This document shows positions 7,921-16,076 of a DNA stretch of 64,000 nt, one piece after another. Where the stretch lies: NCBI RefSeq assembly GCF_003634935.1, contig NZ_RBXO01000001.1, positions 1,637,501-1,701,500 on the forward strand. The letters run 5' to 3'. Numbering within the stretch: position 1 is the stretch's first letter; every line of letters begins with the position of its first letter. A program made the position numbers and the translations under genes. This stretch comes from Saccharothrix australiensis (GTDB lineage: Bacteria; Actinomycetota; Actinomycetes; Mycobacteriales; Pseudonocardiaceae). The notes under the pieces were generated by a model, which saw only the letters and a list, made by a program, of their open reading frames with translations, had not been told where the DNA came from and ran no database searches.

Positions 7921-8041
7921 GGTTCCTTCCGTCGTTGTCCGACTCGGAGCCACCTGTGAGTGTGCGGAGGTGCATGAGCAGCACCTCTTCGGACTCGATC
8001 CATCCCCGGTCGACAACTGCCGGTCCCTCAACCAAGGCCAT
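7892..8041 (-). CDS. Possible 49-residue protein
   Basis: An open frame from ATG 8041 reads MALVEGPAVVDRGWIESEEV then LLMHLRTLTGGSESDN. It overlaps the start of the downstream gene by 29 bases in another frame. The first ~33 residues look protein-like, and it would head the minus-strand block. A start-proximal AGGATGG is present. It may be real or merely the untranslated leader. Confidence 0.3.
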   Translation of the reverse strand: MALVEGPAVVDRGWIESEEVLLMHLRTLTGGSESDNDGRNHDHDRGTAG

Positions 8042-8181
8042 CACCATCCTGGATGCCTCTTGCGCCGAAGTCAGCTTGTCAGTCGATCTCCGGTAGGTGA
8101 ATGACCTGGTGGTTGCCCACTTCAGACCTGCTATGCCCTATGCTGATCAGCGCTGGCATCATGAAGTGTAGAGGCCAGCCG

Positions 8182-9342
8182 ATGAGGCCGAACCACGAGC
8201 GACCACGGACGCTGTTCGGGGAGCTGCTGAAGCAACGCGGGCAAACCGCGGAGGACTTCAGCGAGGAGGCGACGCGGTACGCGTGGGAGCGTGGCATCAA
8301 CGCCACGCTCAGCCCGCGACACGTGCACAGAGTCGCTACCGGTCGCCGGGCGGACGACCGGCCTCTGGGACCGGTTCGACCGGGTACCCGGAAGCTCCTC
8401 GAAGAGATGCTGAGCATTCCGCTTGAACAACTGCTGACACCTGTGTCCGCCGACGTTCCCGCACCGGAGGAATGGTCCTGCGAGGCGTTGGAACTCAAGG
8501 CGCGGATCGCGTCCGGACGTGCTGTCGACCAGCAGACCGTGTCACTGCTTCAGCAGAAGCTCGATCTCACGCGGGTGATCGACCGACGCCTTGGAGCCTC
8601 CACGTTGCTCGGGGAGGTTCGTGCTCAGATCAACCAGATGTGGCGACTACTGGGAGATGTTCTCGACCACCGGACGCGCGTCGGCTTGGCACGAGTGCTG
8701 GCGGACGCCTCTACGCTCGCCGGCTGGCAGTCACTCGACCAAGGCTTCATCCGTGAGGCGTGGGAGCACTACGACCAAGCACGCAGTGCCGCACGTGTCG
8801 CGGAATCCCGCGCCCTTGAGGCGTATGCGTGTGCCGGACAAGCCGTAGTCCTGCTCGATATCAGTGATACCGTATCCGCGGTCGAACTAACTGAGTACGC
8901 TTGTAGAATCTCGGAGGGAGAAGCCCCCGAGCTGCTTGAGGCGTGGCTATTGGCTGGTCACGGCGAGGCGCTCGCCGCAAACGGCGACCAGGCAGCCAGT
9001 GCGCAGGCTTTCGACGACGCGTCCCGCTCGATGCCCACGGATTCCGAAGGTGAAGCCGCGTCATTCCTCGTGTTCGATCGAACCCATCTCACGCGATGGC
9101 GAGGTAGCGCGCTCGCACGACTCGGTGATGTGGAAGCAATCGACGTGCTTTCCGACGTGCTCGATCGCCTCGACCCGACCTTCGCACGAGCGGAAACCGC
9201 ACTTCGGGTCGACCTCGTGCAGGTCTTCACCGCGCAAGGTGAACACAGGGAAGCGTCGACACACGCCGAGCGAGCGAGGTTCCTCGCGGCACAAGTCGGG
9301 TCGAAGCGGCAGCTACGACGGCTTGCGGCGTTGACCGGCTGA
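8182..9342 (+). CDS. XRE-family regulator with TPR-like C-terminal domain
   Basis: 386 residues from ATG 8182 (a further ATG at 8161 would add seven). The N-terminus (LFGELLKQRGQTAEDFSEEA, then LSPRHVHRVATGRR) is a divergent helix-turn-helix; the rest is helical TPR-like repeats, for example ADASTLAGWQSLDQGFIREA and HLTRWRGSALARLGDVEAI. It is closely related in its C-terminal half to the protein at 1376-2599. GAGG at 8171-8174 lies seven bases before ATG 8182. It stands between a minus-strand block and the decayed integrase/GntR region. A role as ligand-responsive regulator is family knowledge; its targets are unknown. Confidence 0.75.
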   Translation: MRPNHERPRTLFGELLKQRGQTAEDFSEEATRYAWERGINATLSPRHVHRVATGRRADDRPLGPVRPGTRKLLEEMLSIPLEQLLTPVSADVPAPEEWSCEALELKARIASGRAVDQQTVSLLQQKLDLTRVIDRRLGASTLLGEVRAQINQMWRLLGDVLDHRTRVGLARVLADASTLAGWQSLDQGFIREAWEHYDQARSAARVAESRALEAYACAGQAVVLLDISDTVSAVELTEYACRISEGEAPELLEAWLLAGHGEALAANGDQAASAQAFDDASRSMPTDSEGEAASFLVFDRTHLTRWRGSALARLGDVEAIDVLSDVLDRLDPTFARAETALRVDLVQVFTAQGEHREASTHAERARFLAAQVGSKRQLRRLAALTG

Positions 9343-9346
9343 GGTC

Positions 9347-9681
9347 CTACCGCACAGGGGGTGGGCGGTTGATCGCGACAACGTCACTGGCCTGTGGGTG
9401 CTTGGCATCGGGACCGACAACAACGGCGCGCTTGCCGCGACTGGCGGTCACCAGACCACACGCCTTCAGTTCCGCTACGGCGCGGTTCCCAGTGCCGGCG
9501 GAGACGCCGTAGCGCCTGCGGATCTCGGCGACGGTCGGCAGCGTGTCCCCTGGGCGGAGGATGCCGCAGGCGATCGCCCTCGGAAGTCGGAGGCGATCCG
9601 GTGGTACGGGCCGGTGATCCTGGGCTCCAGCGTGGTCACCGGGCTGCCCGTAACGTCCAAGGCGAGGGGTGCGGCCGGCAT
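9347..9681 (-). pseudogene. GntR-family regulator, frameshifted
   Basis: Minus strand. The first part reads LEPRITGPYHRIASDFR, matching the opening of short GntR (KorSA-type) repressors; after a one-base slip at about 9578-9583 it continues AIACGILRPGDTLPTVAEIR, RRYGVSAGTGNRAVAELKAC and GLVTASRGKRAVVV to a TAG at 9347-9349. The winged helix-turn-helix is otherwise whole. KorSA represses replication and transfer genes in pSAM2-like elements, and an intact counterpart is at 60034-60417. The break suggests loss of this control in the left element. The 5' limit is uncertain because the upstream integrase fragment ends nine bases away. Confidence 0.65.
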
Positions 9682-9689
9682 CCTGCCGG

Positions 9690-10058
9690 TCAGTCCGACA
9701 GCGCTCGACACTTGTGGCGTCGGCACTTGTCGGTGCACTCGTGTTCGCCGGCCTTGCGGTGCTCGATGAAGTCGCCCTTGCCTCCGCAGCGCTGGGAGCA
9801 CTGCTTCAGGATCGCGTCAAAGGAGTCGAAGGTCTCCCCGGTGAGACGCTTGCCGATCTGCAAGTGGCCCAACACGGGCCGGGTGTGGAGCCGGATGTTC
9901 CGGCGGTACCCGATGGCGGTGGTCCGCTCGACTCCGTGATCAAGGGTCTCCTCGTACCTGTCGAGGAGCATGTTCATCGTGGCCTTCGTGCGTGGCGCAC
10001 GCTGCTCGTCCACCTGGTTGAGCAGCTTGGTCCGGACCTGCTGGCTCCACGCGAGCCC
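9690..10058 (-). pseudogene. Tyrosine integrase, internal fragment
   Basis: The frame, open from a TGA at 10059-10061 to a TGA at 9690-9692, reads AWSQQVRTKLLNQVDEQRAP, later TTAIGYRRNIRLHTRPVLGH then LQIGKRLTGETFDSF. It also has a Cys/His-rich stretch (HECTDKCRRHKCRALSD). This is the core-binding (SAM-like) domain region of pSAM2-type integrases; the N-terminal arm-binding part and the whole catalytic domain are missing. It sits about 64 bases from the 3' end of tRNA-Arg, where an AICE integrase is expected. The deletion means this element cannot integrate or excise by itself. Confidence 0.75.
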
Positions 10059-10079
10059 TCAAAGATCGACTCTCCAGCT

Positions 10080-10109
10080 CCCCCTGACCGATCCTTGCAG
10101 GTCAGGGGG
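10080..10109 (-). terminator. Hairpin downstream of tRNA-Arg
   Basis: CCCCCTGACC (10080-10089) pairs with GGTCAGGGGG (10100-10109) around a 10-base loop, 12 bases beyond the tRNA 3' end. No strong T-run follows on the minus strand, so termination efficiency is uncertain. Confidence 0.5.
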
Positions 10110-10121
10110 CTTTCGATCCAG

Positions 10122-10194
10122 CGCCCCCGGCAGGATTCGAACCTGCGACCTCGGGATTAGAAGTCCCTCGCTCTCTCCACTGAGCTACGGAGGC
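10122..10194 (-). tRNA. tRNA-Arg(UCU), integration site of the left element
   Basis: Complete 73-base cloverleaf on the minus strand. The acceptor stem GCCTCCG pairs with CGGGGGC (one G-U), the anticodon stem-loop is GGGA-CTTCTAA-TCCC with anticodon TCT, and the T loop is GGTTCGAATCC. CCA is not encoded. The integrase remnant lies just past the 3' end, as for AICEs that use the tRNA 3' half as attB. Confidence 0.93.
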
Positions 10195-10319
10195 TGGAGG
10201 GGCTGTCGACCACGCGCTGTAGCAACGTAGCCGCCCCACCGGACACATCGTCCGGAAGACGTGGACCGTTTCGTCCAGGCGCCGGAAGGGTGATCAAGAA
10301 GCCCTAAAAGTGAGGTGGA

Positions 10320-11375
10320 TCACGCTGGAGGCGCTGTCGAGTCGCGCTCGACGAGACGAACGGCCAGTCTAGTCGGTTCCCCCGGTCTGCCTCCGTCGAG
10401 CAGCCGCAGCGCCAACTCGCCCGCCCGTCGCCCTTTTTCGGCCAAGGGCTGACGCACCGTAGTCAACGGGGGATCGGCGTGGGCCGCCGCCGGCACGTCG
10501 TCGAACCCCACCACCGACAAGTCGGCGGGCACCCGCAAGCCCAGGTCGCGCGCCGCGCGCAGCGCCCCGAACGCCAGCTCGTCGGAAGCGCACAGCAGCG
10601 CCGTGGGTCGCGGTGCCAGGGCGAGCAGGGCCCTGGCGCCCGTGCGGCCCAGTTCACGGCTGCTGCCCGCGCACTCCCAGACCGGCGCGTCGCGGCCGAC
10701 GACGTCGAGGTACCCGGCCAGGCGGTCGCGGGTCACGCGGAACGCACCGCCCGCCAGGCGCGCCGGCGGCACGAGACCCGTCCAGCCGTCCGGGAGCAGG
10801 CTGAACGTCAGCACACCGATCCGCGTGTGGCCCAGCGCGCGCAGGTGGGACGCCGCCAACCGCGCACCGCCCGCGTCGTCCACCTCGACCCGCGCGGTGC
10901 CGGGCAGCACGGGCTGGTCGATGACCACCATCGGCAGCCCGCGCGCCCGCACGGCGTTCAGCGCGGGCGCCCGGTCGGGCAGCGAGTACGCCACGACGAC
11001 GTCCGCCTGCGCCCTGGCCACGGTCTCCGGGCGCGGGCCGCCGTCGACGCCACCGGGCATCAGCACGAGGCAGTGGTCGTGCCCGTCGACGGTCGACGCC
11101 AGGCCGTCGAGCACGATCGACGCCGCCGGGTCGGAGAAGGCGGCCGACAGCCCCTGGCCGAGCATGAAGCCGACGGCCGCGCTGTGCCGGGTCGCGAGGC
11201 TGCGCGCGACCGGGTCCGGGCCGCCGTAGCCGAGGGTCGCCGCCGTTTCCAGGATGCGTTCGCGCAGGGCAGCCGATAGCTGGTCCGGGCGGTTGTAGGC
11301 GTTGGAGACCGTGGCGCGCGACACACCCACCGCACTGGCGACGGTGTCGAGGGTGGGCTTGCGCGGTCGGTCCAC
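10320..11375 (-). CDS. LacI-family transcriptional repressor
   Basis: 351 residues. The N-terminal LacI helix-turn-helix reads TLDTVASAVGVSRATVSNAY, then NRPDQLS; the remainder is a periplasmic-binding-protein-like sensor domain (VEVDDAGGARLAASHLRALG, SVVGFDDVPAAAHADPPLTT). Such proteins bind a small ligand, often a sugar or nucleoside, and release a palindromic operator. The GTG start is at 11375. It is divergent from the MFS transporter, with the operator CTGAAGCGCTTCAG between them at 11410-11423, so it most likely controls the exporter and possibly itself. Confidence 0.9.
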   Translation of the reverse strand: MDRPRKPTLDTVASAVGVSRATVSNAYNRPDQLSAALRERILETAATLGYGGPDPVARSLATRHSAAVGFMLGQGLSAAFSDPAASIVLDGLASTVDGHDHCLVLMPGGVDGGPRPETVARAQADVVVAYSLPDRAPALNAVRARGLPMVVIDQPVLPGTARVEVDDAGGARLAASHLRALGHTRIGVLTFSLLPDGWTGLVPPARLAGGAFRVTRDRLAGYLDVVGRDAPVWECAGSSRELGRTGARALLALAPRPTALLCASDELAFGALRAARDLGLRVPADLSVVGFDDVPAAAHADPPLTTVRQPLAEKGRRAGELALRLLDGGRPGEPTRLAVRLVERDSTAPPA

Positions 11376-11409
11376 GTGACGAGATTAACCAGGGATCCGG
11401 ATGGCGGTA

Positions 11410-11423
11410 CTGAAGCGCTTCAG
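11410..11423. promoter_or_regulatory. LacI-type operator
   Basis: CTGAAGCGCTTCAG is a perfect 14-bp palindrome with the central CG typical of LacI/GalR operators. It lies between the LacI gene and the MFS gene, inside what would be the first codons if the transporter started at the ATG at 11401; this argues for the later start at 11437. Confidence 0.75.
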
Positions 11424-11436
11424 TCACACTCGGGCC

Positions 11437-12609
11437 ATGCGCCTCGCCGTGTTCGCAGTGTTCCTGTTCAACGGCGCCCTGTACTTGTCGTGGGCGGCAC
11501 GCTTGCCGACGCTCGCCGCACAGGTGGGCGCGACCGAGGCGACGCTGGGGCTGGCGCTGCTCGGCGCGAGCGTCGGCCTCGCGCTCACCGCACCGTTCGC
11601 CGCGCGCCTGTGCGCGTCGGTCGGCGCGCGGAAGCTGGTCGTGCTCGGCGCGTCGGTCACGGTGCTGGCCGTGCCCGCCCTCTCGTTCGCCGGCTCGCCG
11701 CTGCACTTGGGCCTGAACCTGTTCGTCCTCGGCTCCTGCGGCGCGACCCTGGACGTCGGCATGAACGTCGCCGCCGTCGCCGTCACCCGTGCCCTGGACC
11801 GGCCCCTGATGCCGCAGTTCCACGCCGGGTTCAGCATCGGCACGCTCACGGGCTCCCTCGGCGCGGCCGGCGCGGCGGCGGCCGGCTGGGACCTGCGCAC
11901 CCACCTCGTGGCGGTCTCCGCCCTCGGCGCGGTCGCGATGGCGGTCGCGATCCGCCACGTGCCCGGCGAGACCGGCGACCGGGCCGGCGCCGACGGCCGG
12001 TCCGCGGTGCGCCGTCCGCTGCTGTGGCTGCTGGCCGGCATCACGGTGTGCGCCGCGGTCGCCGAGGGCGCGACGGCCGACTGGTCGGCGCTGTTCTTCG
12101 TCGAGGAGCGGCACCTGAGCGAAGCCGCCGCCGCGATGCCTTACGCGGGCTTCTCCATCGCGATGGCCCTGGCGCGGCTGGTCGGCGAACCCGTGCAGCG
12201 CAGGCTGGGCCCGTACCGCCTGCTCGGCGCGGGCGCGGTGGTGGCCGCCGCCGGTCTCGCGCTGGCCGTGCTGGTGGCCGCGCCCGTCGCGGGCTTCACC
12301 GGGTTCGCGCTGGCGGGCGTGGGCCTGGCGTTCTGCTTCCCGGTGGTCATGGACCTCGCGGGCGACGCGGGCCGGCGCGCCGACGGCACCGGCGGCGAAC
12401 GGGAGATCGGCCTGGTGACGACCCTCGCCTACACGGGCTTCCTGGTCGGTCCCCCGATGGTCGGCGGCCTCGCGCACGCCAGTTCGCTGACCGTCTCGCT
12501 GGGCGTCATCGCGGTCGTCATCGCGCTGATCGTCCCGACGGCCTGGTGGGCGCGCCGAGCCCGCGCCCGCGAGCTCACGCCGGCGGGAGCCGGTTCATCG
12601 CGGCCTTGA
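11437..12609 (+). CDS. Major facilitator superfamily transporter
   Basis: 390 residues, about 12 membrane segments, beginning MRLAVFAVFLFNGALYLSWA. Family motifs such as GASVGLALTAPFAARLCASV (loop 2-3 region) are visible. It resembles the drug/sugar efflux MFS proteins often paired with LacI regulators; the substrate cannot be read. The ATG at 11437 is preferred to the ATG at 11401 because the latter would place the LacI operator within the coding sequence and add a charged non-membrane tail. The 3' end overlaps the convergent lipoprotein gene by 35 bases. Confidence 0.85.
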   Translation: MRLAVFAVFLFNGALYLSWAARLPTLAAQVGATEATLGLALLGASVGLALTAPFAARLCASVGARKLVVLGASVTVLAVPALSFAGSPLHLGLNLFVLGSCGATLDVGMNVAAVAVTRALDRPLMPQFHAGFSIGTLTGSLGAAGAAAAGWDLRTHLVAVSALGAVAMAVAIRHVPGETGDRAGADGRSAVRRPLLWLLAGITVCAAVAEGATADWSALFFVEERHLSEAAAAMPYAGFSIAMALARLVGEPVQRRLGPYRLLGAGAVVAAAGLALAVLVAAPVAGFTGFALAGVGLAFCFPVVMDLAGDAGRRADGTGGEREIGLVTTLAYTGFLVGPPMVGGLAHASSLTVSLGVIAVVIALIVPTAWWARRARARELTPAGAGSSRP

Positions 12610-13141
12610 TCATCGGCTGCATGGTCGCGAGCATCTGCTCGGACTTGCCGCCGTTCAACGTCATCGCGACCAGGATGCTCCGGTTCGGGTTCACGGCCGT
12701 AGTGGTGGTGCACACCATCGCGGTGCCGTCGAGGTCGCACGAGACCCACGAGGAGTGGCCCTCCACGACCGTCTCGTGCCCCTTCGGCTGGCGCTGCCGC
12801 ACGTGCTCGTACTTCTGGTACAGCGCGGTCACGACGCTCGCGCCGTCGAACACGAACTGGCACGACTCCTGGATCACGTCGTCCTTGCGGCTCGGCTCGC
12901 GGGTCAGCGCGCCCACCGGCTTGAGGTCGTCGGCGCTGAGCAGCTTGCACGGGTCGACGCCCGCGACGGAGCGCTGCTTGGCGATCTTCGGCGCGCCGCC
13001 GCCCGAAGCGGTGGTGGAGGCGGCGGTGGTCGGCGGGGTGAAACCGGACTCGGGCAACGCGTCGCCGTTGATGGTGTAGCTGCACCCGCTGAGGGTGAGT
13101 GCGGTCACGGCCACCACGAGCCACGTGCGAGAGCTGGTCAC
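12575..13141 (-). CDS. DUF3558-type lipoprotein
   Basis: 188 residues from the GTG at 13141 (a TTG nine bases earlier is less likely). The signal peptide TWLVVAVTALTLSGC ends in a lipobox (LSGC), predicting attachment to the outer face of the membrane. A Thr/Ala/Ser-rich spacer is followed by the DUF3558 pattern VDPCKLLSADDL and paired cysteines (ESCQF, SCDLDG, VCTTTT). DUF3558 lipoproteins are widespread in actinobacteria and of unknown function. It is convergent with the MFS gene and overlaps it. Confidence 0.85.
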   Translation of the reverse strand: MTSSRTWLVVAVTALTLSGCSYTINGDALPESGFTPPTTAASTTASGGGAPKIAKQRSVAGVDPCKLLSADDLKPVGALTREPSRKDDVIQESCQFVFDGASVVTALYQKYEHVRQRQPKGHETVVEGHSSWVSCDLDGTAMVCTTTTAVNPNRSILVAMTLNGGKSEQMLATMQPMIKAAMNRLPPA

Positions 13142-13220
13142 GTCCAGCAACGGTAGTCGGTGTGATCGACGTTCGTTCGGCGGTTGGTGGTGGTGAGGTG
13201 GGGCGGCCTACGCTCGACCC

Positions 13221-15173
13221 GTGCCCATCGACGCGCCCTCCCGAACCCAGCGCACCGGCCTGGTCCCCCTGCTGGTCGTCGGCACGGCCATGGCCGCGGT
13301 GCTCGCGGCCGTCCTGGCCAGTGCGACCGGCGGCGACGCCTCGGGGCTGATCGTCGTGCGCGTGCTGACCGAGTCCGCCGCCGTGGTGACCATCGGCTCG
13401 CTGCTGCTGGCCGCGTTCCTGGTGCCGCCGCAGGAGAACGGCACGCTCGCCGCGGACGGCTACGCGGCACTGCGCACCGCCGCCTGGGGCGCTCTGGTGT
13501 GGACGCTGGGCGCGGTGGCGGCCGTGCCGTTCACCGCCGCCGACGCGCTCGGCCAGCCGGTCACCGCCCTGCTGGACCCGTCGGTGCTGTTCCCGCTGGT
13601 CGGCTTCCTGGAGCAGGCCAAGGCGTGGATGATCACGGCGGTGATCGTGGCGCTGCTGGCGCTGGGCTGCCGGCTGGTGCTGTCCTGGGGCTGGACCGCG
13701 GCGCTGTTCTTCCTGTCCGTGTTCGCCCTGGTGCCGGTGGCGGTGACCGGGCACTCGTCCGGCGGCGGCTCGCACGACCTGGCGACGAACAGCCTGCTGT
13801 ACCACCTGGTCGGGGCGGCGCTGTGGGTCGGCGGGCTGATCGCGCTGCTCGCGCACGGCCGCCGGCGCGGCGCGCACCTGGACGTGGCGACGACGCGGTT
13901 CTCCCGGCTCGCGCTGGTGTGCTGGATCGTGATGGCCGTCTCGGGCGTGCTCAACGCGTGGGTGCGGCTGCCGGTCAGCCAGCTGTTCTCCAGCGAGTAC
14001 GGGCTGCTCGTGGTCGGCAAGACGGTCGCGCTGGTCGCGCTGGGCGTGTTCGGGTACTTCCAGCGGCAGAAGGGCGTCCGCGAGGTCGTGGAGGCCGGCA
14101 CGGGGCGCGCGCTGCTCAAGCTCGCGGGCGTCGAGGTGCTGCTGATGTTCCTGACCATCGGGCTGGCCGCCGCGCTGAGCCGCACACCGCCGCCGCCGGA
14201 GGGCCGGGTGTTCCCGAGCACGGTCGAGCTGCGCATCGGCTACGACCTGTTCGGCGCGCCCACGCTGACGCGGTTGCTGTTCGACTGGCGGTTCGACCTG
14301 GTCTTCGGCACGGCCGCGATCGCGCTGGCCGTGGTGTACCTGCTGGGCGTGCGGCGGCTGCGGCGGAGGGGCGACGCGTGGCCGGTGGGTCGGACGATCG
14401 CGTGGGTTGCCGGCTGCCTGACCGTGCTGCTCGCCACGTCGTCCGGCCTGGGGCGGTACGCGCCGGCGATGTTCAGCATCCACATGGAGAGCCACATGCT
14501 GCTCTCCATGCTCGCGCCGATCCTGCTCGTGCTCGGCGGTCCGGTGACGCTGGCGCTGCGGGCACTGCCCACCGCGGGCAAGGGGAACCCGCCGGGCGCG
14601 CGCGAGTGGATCGTGGCGTTCGTGCACTCGCCGGTGGCCCGAGTGCTGACGAACCCGTTCGTGGCGCTGGCGTTGTTCGTCGGGTCGTTCTACGGGCTGT
14701 ACTTCTCCGGCCTGTTCGACGCGGCGCTGGACTACCACTGGGCGCACCTGGCGATGAACGCGCACTTCATCCTGGTCGGGTACGTGTTCTACTGGCCGGT
14801 GATCGGCATCGATCCCGCGCCGAACCGGCTGCCGCCGCTGGGACGGTTGGGGTTGCTGTTCGCGTCCATCCCGTTCCACGCGTTCTTCGGCATCGTGCTG
14901 ATGAGTTCGCAGACCGTGATCGGGGAGAACTTCTACCGCGGGCTGGCGCTGCCGTGGGTCACGTCACAGCTGGAGGACCAGCGGCTGGGCGGCGGCATCG
15001 CGTGGGCGGCGGGTGAGATCCCGCTGGTCGTGGTGATGGTGGCGCTGCTCGTGCAGTGGGCGCGGTCCGACGACCGCGACGCGCGGCGGTCCGACCGGAA
15101 GGCGGACGCCGACGGGGACGCGGACCTGGCCGCCTACAACGCGATGCTGCGCAAGCTGTCCGAACGGGAGTAG
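13221..15173 (+). CDS. CopD/CtaG fusion membrane protein
   Basis: 650 residues with about 13-14 membrane segments. Residues ~1-320 match copper-resistance CopD (many membrane helices; VTGHSSGGGSHDLATNSLLY carries the conserved His residues). Residues ~340-610 match CtaG of caa3-type cytochrome c oxidase assembly (FSIHMESHMLLSMLAPILLV, HLAMNAHFILVGYVFYWPVI, then IPFHAFFGIVLMSS). The fusion is standard in actinomycetes and is thought to handle copper for the oxidase. The tail after residue ~620 is charged and cytoplasmic. GTG start at 13221, about 80 bases from the divergent lipoprotein. Confidence 0.9.
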   Translation: MPIDAPSRTQRTGLVPLLVVGTAMAAVLAAVLASATGGDASGLIVVRVLTESAAVVTIGSLLLAAFLVPPQENGTLAADGYAALRTAAWGALVWTLGAVAAVPFTAADALGQPVTALLDPSVLFPLVGFLEQAKAWMITAVIVALLALGCRLVLSWGWTAALFFLSVFALVPVAVTGHSSGGGSHDLATNSLLYHLVGAALWVGGLIALLAHGRRRGAHLDVATTRFSRLALVCWIVMAVSGVLNAWVRLPVSQLFSSEYGLLVVGKTVALVALGVFGYFQRQKGVREVVEAGTGRALLKLAGVEVLLMFLTIGLAAALSRTPPPPEGRVFPSTVELRIGYDLFGAPTLTRLLFDWRFDLVFGTAAIALAVVYLLGVRRLRRRGDAWPVGRTIAWVAGCLTVLLATSSGLGRYAPAMFSIHMESHMLLSMLAPILLVLGGPVTLALRALPTAGKGNPPGAREWIVAFVHSPVARVLTNPFVALALFVGSFYGLYFSGLFDAALDYHWAHLAMNAHFILVGYVFYWPVIGIDPAPNRLPPLGRLGLLFASIPFHAFFGIVLMSSQTVIGENFYRGLALPWVTSQLEDQRLGGGIAWAAGEIPLVVVMVALLVQWARSDDRDARRSDRKADADGDADLAAYNAMLRKLSERE

Positions 15174-15250
15174 CGGCGCGCGTTCGAAAGGCCGAGGTCC
15201 GGGCGCTCGGATCTCGCGGATTCGAGCGCCCGGACCGGAGCGGTCGGTCC

Positions 15251-16063
15251 CTAGAGCGGACGGCGGAAGCCGCGCACCGCGAACGCCCAGCCGACGGCCG
15301 CGAGCGCCGCGCTCGTCACCAGCGCGCCCACCACGCCGGTCACCGGGAGCGCCAGGGCCAGCGCGCGGGCCGCGTCGACGGCGTGGGTCAGCGGGTTGAC
15401 GTTCGCGACGGCCTGGAGCCAGCCCGGCAGGCCGGACACCGGCACGTAGGCGCTGGACGCGAACATCAGCGGGAACATCGCCAGGAAGCCGACCGTCTGC
15501 ATCAGCTCGGCGTTGCGCAGCCAGGCGGCGATGGCGAGGAAGACCCAGCTCAGCCCCCAGCCGACGGCCAGCGCCAGGGCCAGCGCGGCGGCGATCCCGG
15601 TGATGCCGCCCGCCGGCGTGAAGCCGAAGATCGTGACGGCGAACAGCAGCATCAGCACCAGTTGCGCGGCGGTGCGGGCGAGGTCGGACAGGCTGCGCGC
15701 GACCAGCACCGAGCCGAGTTGGATGGGCAGCGAGCGGAACCGGGCCAGGACGCCGTTCTTCATGTCCGTGACGAGGCCGACGCCCGCCTGGAGCGCGGCC
15801 TGCATCGCGGTGTTCACCAGGATCGCGGGCATCAGGTAGTCGATGTACGAGACGCCTCGCGGGAAGCCCGGCGTGTCGGCGATGCTGGCGAAGATCTGGC
15901 TGAACAGCGTGAGCATGATCAGCGGCTGGAGGACGCTGAACACGACCATCCGCGGGTCGCGGACCAGGGTGCGCAGCGACCGCTGCGTCAGGACGAGCAC
16001 CTGGGTGGCGAAGTCCGTGCCGCGCCAGCGGGTCGGCGGCGCGGTGGTGAGGGTGGCGGTCAT
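15251..16063 (-). CDS. ABC-2 type exporter permease (DrrB-like)
   Basis: 270 residues with six membrane segments and the ABC-2 pattern ending in a loop plus final helix (PLMFASSAYVPVSGLPGWLQ, then ANVNPLTHAVDAARA). This is the signature of daunorubicin-resistance DrrB permeases. It is the last gene of the TetR-ATPase-permease operon, 13 bases after the ATPase stop, and forms the membrane half of a drug or lipid exporter. Confidence 0.88.
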   Translation of the reverse strand: MTATLTTAPPTRWRGTDFATQVLVLTQRSLRTLVRDPRMVVFSVLQPLIMLTLFSQIFASIADTPGFPRGVSYIDYLMPAILVNTAMQAALQAGVGLVTDMKNGVLARFRSLPIQLGSVLVARSLSDLARTAAQLVLMLLFAVTIFGFTPAGGITGIAAALALALAVGWGLSWVFLAIAAWLRNAELMQTVGFLAMFPLMFASSAYVPVSGLPGWLQAVANVNPLTHAVDAARALALALPVTGVVGALVTSAALAAVGWAFAVRGFRRPL

Positions 16064-16076
16064 CCGGGTGTTCCTT

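Noticed and set aside
11401..11436. Start of the MFS transporter at the ATG at 11401
   Set aside because: It would put the LacI operator inside the gene and add a non-membrane tail; the ATG at 11437 gives the usual N-terminus.
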